A stretch of 11,940 nucleotides of DNA from Cyclobacteriaceae bacterium. Lineage in GTDB: Bacteria > Bacteroidota > Bacteroidia > Cytophagales > Cyclobacteriaceae. The notes below the pieces were generated by a model, which was not told the origin of the DNA, did no database searches, and was given only the letters and a program-made list of their open reading frames with translations. Positions 1 to 4,643 of the stretch are shown piece by piece; within the stretch, counting starts at the first letter, position 1, and the number at the start of each line of letters is the position of its first letter. The stretch is taken from positions 1-11,940 of the forward strand of contig JAIENH010000319.1 in assembly GCA_019751475.1 (NCBI GenBank), written 5' to 3'. The translations under genes were made by a program, and so were the position numbers.

Positions 1-462
1 GGAATGAGTTACTATGCACGGGTCTCTCACGATCCGCTACCCATCACTTACATTGATACTCCTGAAAAAATAAAGCAATACGGCATGACTCACGATGACA
101 TGTGGGAATACCACCCGGAGGGAATGCGCACGTGCCTCGATCGCTATTGGAAGAAATACAAAAAGCCCATCATCATTACTGAAAACGGTGTATGCGATGA
201 GAGCGATCAGTTGCGACAGACCGCCATCATCGACTACGCCACCATTGTGCACCAGGCTATTGCCGATGGAATAGACGTTCGTGGATACTACTGGTGGAGC
301 GCGTGGGACAACTTTGAGTGGCACCTGGGGCCGAGCAAAAAATTTGGCTTATATGCTACAGATCACGAAAGCAAAGACCGCACCCCAAGACCGAGTGCTG
401 AGATTTTCTCGCGGCTGGCGCATAGTAAAGAGATACCGCAGGTGGTGGGGACAGTGAGTTGA
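1..462 (+). CDS. Glycoside hydrolase family 1 (beta-glucosidase-like), 3' part
   Basis: C-terminal 153 codons of a GH1 retaining beta-glycosidase; the frame is open at base 1, so the start lies outside the window. The first residues (GMSYYARV) match the GH1 'G-x-NYY-x-R-x-V' strand. The catalytic nucleophile is the Glu of the motif IIITENG, codon 181-183. Downstream, GYYWWSAWDNFEWHLG is the GH1 aglycone/sugar-binding loop, followed by the usual FGLY and the basic-aromatic end (RTPRPSAEIFSRLA). GH1 enzymes hydrolyse beta-linked glucosides or galactosides by a double-displacement mechanism; the exact substrate cannot be read from this fragment. No signal peptide can be judged. The gene converges on the next gene with only 4 bases between the stops and has no visible functional link to the toxin locus. 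Confidence 0.93.
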   Translation, partial: GMSYYARVSHDPLPITYIDTPEKIKQYGMTHDDMWEYHPEGMRTCLDRYWKKYKKPIIITENGVCDESDQLRQTAIIDYATIVHQAIADGIDVRGYYWWSAWDNFEWHLGPSKKFGLYATDHESKDRTPRPSAEIFSRLAHSKEIPQVVGTVS

Positions 463-466
463 TGCT

Positions 467-2026
467 TCACTTCTTCTTCATCAAACCAAGTTCACTAAGT
501 TGGAAACCGGTTTTGATAACCAGGGCATCATGATAGGGAGACTTGCCGTTTACATGCATCGCATCCCAAAGAATAAGAATGGTGCCTCCTACTTTGGGAT
601 GTATTCTGAACTTGCGGCCCACTCCTACCAGCAGGCTGGGCACCCATTGACGGGACGTATTGACGGCATCTGTCCTTACAATACTGCGCGTGTGCTCCCA
701 CTCGGCATATCCAAAAAAATTCATGATTAAGCCATAGCTCGAAAATACGCTGTAGCCATATCGCTCTGGAGAAAGAGAATTGACCAGGTTAACAGAGTCA
801 ACGAAGGTGGCGCGATATATACCACTCACACCAACCTGAAATCTCTTATCAATCCGGTAACCGAACTGGGGTGCCAGGTCTAGCATGAGCGGTGCCGTAT
901 TTGATATGTTAAAATTGCCGCCAATTACCCAACGCTCGCGCAGCGGCCGGCCCTCCAGCGATTTGGCTTTGGTAGCGGTGCTTAAATCATCGGAGCGAAG
1001 TACACTCGAATACTTGGACTTCAATTTGGTGATCTGACTTTGCAATGTTTTCACTTTTTGCGTTTGACCCGCGAATTGTTCCATGGCTTGTTCAGCTGCT
1101 TTGTCTTTCATGGAAGACGGATTTTGCAGACCCTTCTGCACGTCTTGCAATTCCTGAAGTTGTTTATTGTACTTGTCCATTTCAGTGAAACCCCTGCCTC
1201 CCATTTGCTGGCGGGCTAGTGTTGAGGCCATATTCTCGGCTCTCTTGGCTGCCAGCAGGGTGAGTGTATCGGTGTGATCAACGGAGTCTTTGAGGAAAAA
1301 TAAATATTGCTTTACCTCTTTTGAATACTGCCCGTATTGCTGTTGATACGCCTCCAATTGTTTTCGCTGGCCGGGTGGCAATTGTTTCATTGACTGCTGC
1401 CGTGCCTCCAGCACCGCCTTGGCCCGTATCTTCTTGCGCTCAACTGAATCGCCCGACATCAATGCCCTTAGTTCTTTGGGTGAAACACCGTATTGCGATT
1501 GAAGCTTCCTCTCAATACTTCCCTTCGCCTCCTGCACAGCCTTGGCCTTTATACTATCACGGGCAGCAGAATCTTTTAGTATGGACTTGTACTCAAGCAA
1601 CAGCGGATCAAAACCCGCCTGCCGACTGGCAGAGGTGAGACCCTTGCTGATCAACGCTTTGGTTTCAGTCGAATCCCGAGGTAACAAGGAAGCATATTGA
1701 TTTAAGACCGCGAGTGTATCGGTGGGCATGCGAATACCTTTACGCTGCATGGCACTAAGCAGTCTTTCATTTTTTCTGCTGGCCCGCATAAGGCTGTCCC
1801 ACTCTTTTTTTACTTTCTTCTCGTTTTTACGCACCTGGCGGGCGCTGTCTTTGCTGAAATACTTTCGATAAAACTTAAGCTTGGAGGCACCCGACTTCAA
1901 CTCATTTATTTTGGATGCATGCCGGGGTGACAAGTTTACATGAAATGACTGGCCCATGCACGCTCCACTCACTGTGCATACAATGCCAAGCACTAAACTT
2001 CTCCATATGTTCAACCTGGACCTCAT
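467..2026 (-). CDS. Secreted coiled-coil protein with C-terminal outer-membrane-barrel-like domain
   Basis: Encodes 519 aa from ATG at 2026; a TTG one codon upstream (2029) would add one residue, and I prefer the ATG. The N-terminus is a Sec signal peptide (basic MRSR, hydrophobic LVLGIVCTVSG, probable cut near ACMG/Q). Residues about 25-360 are rich in Lys, Gln, Arg and Ala with almost no hydrophobic stretches, typical of a long alpha-helical coiled coil; a short motif (KAKAVQEAK, then RAKAVLEAR) appears twice about 40 residues apart. The last ~150 residues change to alternating strands (WVIGGNFNIS, RFQVGVSGIYRA, LVIKTGFQL) resembling an outer-membrane beta-barrel of Bacteroidota. I do not recognise a named family. 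It is separated from the toxin cluster by terminator-like hairpins, so it is probably its own transcription unit; a role as periplasmic stalk or surface partner of the RHS proteins is only a guess. Confidence 0.85.
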   Translation of the reverse strand: MRSRLNIWRSLVLGIVCTVSGACMGQSFHVNLSPRHASKINELKSGASKLKFYRKYFSKDSARQVRKNEKKVKKEWDSLMRASRKNERLLSAMQRKGIRMPTDTLAVLNQYASLLPRDSTETKALISKGLTSASRQAGFDPLLLEYKSILKDSAARDSIKAKAVQEAKGSIERKLQSQYGVSPKELRALMSGDSVERKKIRAKAVLEARQQSMKQLPPGQRKQLEAYQQQYGQYSKEVKQYLFFLKDSVDHTDTLTLLAAKRAENMASTLARQQMGGRGFTEMDKYNKQLQELQDVQKGLQNPSSMKDKAAEQAMEQFAGQTQKVKTLQSQITKLKSKYSSVLRSDDLSTATKAKSLEGRPLRERWVIGGNFNISNTAPLMLDLAPQFGYRIDKRFQVGVSGIYRATFVDSVNLVNSLSPERYGYSVFSSYGLIMNFFGYAEWEHTRSIVRTDAVNTSRQWVPSLLVGVGRKFRIHPKVGGTILILWDAMHVNGKSPYHDALVIKTGFQLSELGLMKKK

Positions 2027-2081
2027 CAAACTATCATAAAATCAATTTTACTCTCCATGCCTCACTAGTTACCAGTGGTAG

Positions 2082-2111
2082 CCGCAGAGTCGCGAAGCGT
2101 AGACTCTGCGG
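2082..2111. repeat. Perfect 10-bp inverted repeat with GCGAAGC core
   Basis: The arm CCGCAGAGTC (2082-2091) is followed by a 10-base loop and its exact complement GACTCTGCGG (2102-2111). The loop itself contains GCGAAGC (2092-2098), a sequence known to form an exceptionally stable mini-hairpin in single-stranded DNA. No T-tract follows on either strand, so it is not a classic intrinsic terminator. It lies in the 5' leader of the coiled-coil gene on the minus strand. It may be a dispersed palindromic repeat, a leader RNA structure, or a protein site. Confidence 0.7.
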
Positions 2112-2117
2112 GGAATT

Positions 2118-2142
2118 AAAAGCCCTGATGAACGGGGCTTTT
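2118..2142. terminator. Bidirectional intrinsic terminator
   Basis: The stem AAAAGCCC (2118-2125) pairs with GGGCTTTT (2135-2142) around a 9-base loop. The plus strand continues into a T-rich run (TTGCTTTTATATTATTT) and the minus strand reads GGGCTTTTAATT, so either strand gives a GC stem plus U-tract. It starts 5 bases beyond the stop of the EF-Tu-like gene and therefore closes the minus-strand toxin/immunity cluster. Confidence 0.85.
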
Positions 2143-2146
2143 GCTT

Positions 2147-2434
2147 TTATATTATTTCTTTTATTTCCCCTTCTCCTAAAGGTTCTTGGCCTTCTCCAAA
2201 AGTAAATTTTGTTCCTATTCCAAAGTTATTTCCCAAGTACTCTTTATTTAAAAAGGCTATTTCTACTATATCTTCATCGCCAGGGGAAAATTCTTTCTTA
2301 TCCTTCAAAGTAATTTGCCCAGATGTTTTCATTTCCTCTATAAAGCTGAACAATGGTCTGTAACCAGTAGTAAATGATATCTTTCGACCTCCATCACCTC
2401 TATAAAGTTTTATGTTTGCTCTAACTCTAATCAT
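2147..2434 (-). CDS. Stand-alone EF-Tu domain III-like protein, candidate immunity protein (Imm3)
   Basis: A 95-aa product from ATG at 2434. It reads almost end to end as the third (C-terminal beta-barrel) domain of elongation factor Tu: GGR at 15-17, GYRPLFSF at 24-31, TSGQITL at 37-43, PGD at 51-53, GTKFTFGEG at 74-82 and LGEGEI at 86-91 line up in order and spacing with the EF-Tu signatures EGGR, GYRPQF, TG-I-LP, PGD, FAIREG and VGAGVV. It has no GTPase domain and is too divergent to be a piece of the cell's own tuf gene. It sits directly after a toxin C-terminus and before the terminator, the place of an immunity gene. The same frame is open upstream to 2734 (a TTG at 2716 would give 189 aa), so a toxin-EF-Tu-like fusion is an alternative reading. 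EF-Tu homology is strong; the immunity role is inferred from position. Confidence 0.8.
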   Translation of the reverse strand: MIRVRANIKLYRGDGGRKISFTTGYRPLFSFIEEMKTSGQITLKDKKEFSPGDEDIVEIAFLNKEYLGNNFGIGTKFTFGEGQEPLGEGEIKEII

Positions 2435-2904
2435 GGCTATCGGATAAATGGGGCTGTAGTTTAATGGCGTTCCTCTCAATAAATTCAACTGATTAGCTGG
2501 GATTGATATTGCATTCATTCCGTCTGCCCCAAACTTATATGCTCCATTTAATACGCTATTAGGAACTCGCACTTTCATGATAGTGTTTGGAATACCATCA
2601 AACATAAAATTAGCCTTACCAAATTGAGTTGCTTCTTGAAGTGTCGGAGCAAATAATTTTCCCGTTTCATACCCCCCTGCTTTAGTCCTAAATCCAAATT
2701 GAGCAATGTCGTCCAACTCTGCTTTTGATAATGATTATTCATCAAAGACCTTCCTGCTGCATTGTCAAAAATACCTACACTCTCAAGTTGCCTTAACATC
2801 TCTGTTGACCTTTCAATATTATGCGCAGAATCTGTAGCCTTCCCAAATATATACTCTAACTTGTTTCCAATGTTAGCTCCCGCCTTAGCGACAACTACAC
2901 TTGA
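2435..2904 (-). pseudogene. Remnant of a third toxin C-terminus (CT3), frameshifted and lacking its start
   Basis: Two consecutive minus-strand frames together read as one toxin C-terminus. The first runs from 2904 (just after an in-frame TAG) and contains IGNKLEYIFGKATDSAHNIE, then RSTEMLRQLESVGIFDN, a segment that I recall from memory at the ends of large secreted CDI/RHS toxins. The second, open from 2734, reads AELDDIAQFGFRTKAGGYET, GKLFAPTLQEATQFGKANF and FGADGMNAISIPANQL, a compact enzymatic-looking domain. One extra A in the AAAA run at 2723-2726 would join them (NNHYQKAELDD). There is no start codon before ATG 2799 and no RHS core, so the 5' part is lost. 'GKLFAPTLQEATQFG' is faintly reminiscent of ADP-ribosyltransferase-type toxins, but I cannot confirm a family. 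The last codons run in frame into the EF-Tu-like gene. Confidence 0.6.
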
Positions 2905-3317
2905 CTATCCTTTAATATTTTATTTAATTCAATTCCTGTTTTTAACTTTAATTCAAATTCTAAATCAATCAAATATTTTTCAAAGGCATTAGTTATTTCC
3001 TCTTTTGAAATTAACTCTACAACTGCTGATTCTTTCCATATAGATTCAATTCGATAATAATCTGCTTTCACATATTCAAAAGAAACAATTGGTTCATCAT
3101 TATCCATTGTCTCAAAAATAAAATCTGCAAACGCATCCACTTTGATACTCTCAAGCCATTTATCAATTAATATTGCAAACTCAATAAGCAATATTCCTGA
3201 CTGATTAAAGAAAATAATATTATTAAACATTATTTTTAATAATCCCTCTAAATAAGCAGTGGGATACTTTTTTTGTTCTCCCACTGGAATACTTATAATT
3301 TCAAATTCTACTTTCAT
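2895..3317 (-). CDS. Candidate immunity protein for the orphan toxin (Imm2)
   Basis: A 140-aa acidic, AT-rich gene (12 of 60 bases are G/C in 2941-3000) starting at ATG 3317, only 10 bases after the stop of the orphan toxin CT2. It has no signal peptide or clear membrane segment, as expected for a cytoplasmic immunity protein. Visible elements are an N-terminal beta-like stretch (MKVEFEIISIPVG), a helical, hydrophobic middle (GILLIEFAILIDKWLESI), then FIFETMDNDEPIVSFEYV and a Trp-containing strand (YYRIESIWKESAVVEL). The 'WL...F-x-x-E-S/T-M-D...P-I-x-F...I-x-S-x-W' arrangement reminds me of small immunity-type DUFs next to bacterial nuclease toxins, but I cannot name the family. Its stop overlaps the beginning of the CT3 remnant. 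Role inferred from position, size and composition. Confidence 0.72.
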   Translation of the reverse strand: MKVEFEIISIPVGEQKKYPTAYLEGLLKIMFNNIIFFNQSGILLIEFAILIDKWLESIKVDAFADFIFETMDNDEPIVSFEYVKADYYRIESIWKESAVVELISKEEITNAFEKYLIDLEFELKLKTGIELNKILKDSQV

Positions 3318-3327
3318 TTGTTTTGTA

Positions 3328-4173
3328 TTATTTTATAGGAAAAGCGTTGATTACCTTTCCGTCAAAACCAACAATTGCTCTTATTGAAGTTTGCCCCTTT
3401 GTTCCTATTGTTGTTCCAAGGTCCGTTACCACTTGAAAAGTATTTGGAATCTGAGGATTAGGTAAGAATCGAGCATTGGGTGAACGCAATGCTTGTTGAA
3501 CCCAGCCTCGGGCTGTACTAACTTCTGTTGTTGCAAATTTTGCATAGTTACCCGTTGCAGTACTCAAGTGTTTGTTTTTTATAAAAATTGAACCAACATC
3601 ATCAGCCGCATTAAACGATGCTTTGGAAGCATCTGCAAGTATACTTCCCCCCTTAGCGGCTCTTGATATCCTAAAAATCGAAGTGATACCCGAAGCAAAA
3701 ACCTTCCCTACAATTATTTCAGGCCCGGCTGCCGTTAGTAGTATCTCCGTAAACGCCCTACCCCAGGGAGCTGTGCCTGATCTCACCTTATCACCCAGCA
3801 CCCCTCCCCGTAGCGGAATTTCTGGAGGACTCATGACCCAGTCGGCATCAAAGCTACTAATACCGGGCGATTGAAGTTGGTCAACCGCAGGCCCATTGTA
3901 TGACCATCCTCTCATGGAGGAAACCCCCGGCTCTATCGTAAGACCGCTGCCGTTGCTATACACCCTATTGTCAGCCATAAACATGCCCACTTGTTGAAAG
4001 GCTGCCGCCCCGGCAGCCGTACTCATAACAGATATTAGGGATGGAACCGCCAGACGGGCTGCAGTAACCGTTACTGCGCTGAGCATTGATCCGCTTAGCG
4101 ATGTTTCACTACCAGGTGTTATAATCAATCTATCCAAGGTTCGTAAATTTTCTCTTCCCTTCTTCCTCTCCAA
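3328..4173 (-). CDS. Orphan RHS toxin C-terminus (CT2), possible BECR-fold RNase
   Basis: A 281-aa frame without any RHS repeats or core. Residues 1-15 overlap the Imm1 gene in another frame and are probably not native; the first in-frame ATG is at 4086, while TTG at 4173 is the longest start. From about residue 17 (LIITPGSETS, SAVTVTAARL) it resembles the linker that normally follows the DP-x-GG end of an RHS core. A Gly/Ala-rich pretoxin with a hydrophobic stretch (TEILLTAAGPEIIVGKVFAS) follows. The last ~80 residues look like a toxin: NKHLSTATGNYAKF, WVQQAL, VVTDLGTTIGTKG, TSIRAIVGFDGKVINAFP. The pattern of an early His (about 202), TDLG-x-x-IG, and a closing S/T-x-R...AFP recalls the Barnase/EndoU/Colicin/RelE RNase group. 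It is followed 10 bases later by Imm2. It may be silent, or become fused to the main RHS gene by recombination. Confidence 0.72.
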   Translation of the reverse strand: MERKKGRENLRTLDRLIITPGSETSLSGSMLSAVTVTAARLAVPSLISVMSTAAGAAAFQQVGMFMADNRVYSNGSGLTIEPGVSSMRGWSYNGPAVDQLQSPGISSFDADWVMSPPEIPLRGGVLGDKVRSGTAPWGRAFTEILLTAAGPEIIVGKVFASGITSIFRISRAAKGGSILADASKASFNAADDVGSIFIKNKHLSTATGNYAKFATTEVSTARGWVQQALRSPNARFLPNPQIPNTFQVVTDLGTTIGTKGQTSIRAIVGFDGKVINAFPIK

Positions 4174-4637
4174 AACATGTTTACAAAATCAATTTCAAAA
4201 TACAGCGACCTAAATTTCTTCCCATCAAAGTACTTATAGACTGTTTTAAAAATATTTTTGTCTTTAAAAAATAGAATCTCCTTAATTTTACACTCAAGCC
4301 ATTTAGATATTTCTTTTTTGAGGCTTTCATATTCACTTTTTTTGATTACGGTGAAGGGTTCAATTACTGCGGACCCCTCGCTACCAATCCATAGCTCAAA
4401 ATCATTATTATAAATATGCATTTGAAAAGGAATATTCAAATTCTCACTAGAAACAATTTTAATTTCTATGTATGGCTTACTTCCGTCATCGATATCCACA
4501 TATGATTGATCAATATTGATCTTGTTGGGTTCTATTCTAAGTAGAAATCCACAAACCAATCTTCTAAGTGAAACATCTATATCAATGGACGAGGTCGATA
4601 CTCTATCTAAACTCCCTGTGTTGAATGGATACTTCAT
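4125..4637 (-). CDS. Candidate immunity protein for the RHS toxin (Imm1)
   Basis: 170 aa from ATG 4637, six bases after the RHS toxin stop, so translation is probably coupled. The gene is AT-rich (14 of 60 bases G/C in 4261-4320) while the RHS core upstream is near 55% on a sampled line, a usual contrast between immunity genes and RHS cores. It has no signal peptide or transmembrane segment. The product alternates charged beta-like stretches (KPYIEIKIVSSENLNIPF, DFELWIGSEGSAVIEPF) with a Lys-rich helix (SLKKEISKWLECKIKEILFF) and ends in an aromatic strand (SLYFEIDFVNMFW). I do not recognise its family. The 3' end overlaps the longest possible CT2 frame by 49 bases. An immunity role follows only from being immediately downstream of CT1. 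Confidence 0.75.
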   Translation of the reverse strand: MKYPFNTGSLDRVSTSSIDIDVSLRRLVCGFLLRIEPNKINIDQSYVDIDDGSKPYIEIKIVSSENLNIPFQMHIYNNDFELWIGSEGSAVIEPFTVIKKSEYESLKKEISKWLECKIKEILFFKDKNIFKTVYKYFDGKKFRSLYFEIDFVNMFWRGRREEKIYEPWID

Positions 4638-4643
4638 AGCTAA

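Noticed and set aside
467..540. Intrinsic terminator shared by the convergent GH1 and coiled-coil genes
   Set aside because: Only 4 bases separate the stops. The nearby palindrome AAACCGGTTT has no loop or T-tract typical of a terminator.
2147..2434. Fragment of the housekeeping tuf gene
   Set aside because: Only domain III is present, with its own ATG and stop. The residues between the conserved motifs differ strongly from cellular EF-Tu, and the setting is a toxin cassette, not a translation operon.
2717..2740. Programmed ribosomal frameshift in CT3
   Set aside because: The run is only four As within CAAAAGC, with no slippery heptamer, no clear downstream pseudoknot and no start codon before the truncated region. 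Decay is the simpler explanation.
2575..2799. 74-codon minus-strand frame starting at an ATG inside CT3
   Set aside because: Its first part (MLRQLESVGIFDNAAGRSLM) is toxin-like, but the end is out-of-frame read of the second CT3 segment. It is treated as part of the frameshifted remnant and not as a separate gene.
2147..4640. CRISPR array, tRNA, rRNA or insertion sequence in the variable region
   Set aside because: No regularly spaced direct repeats, no tRNA cloverleaf, no transposase-like frame and no terminal inverted repeats with target duplications were seen.
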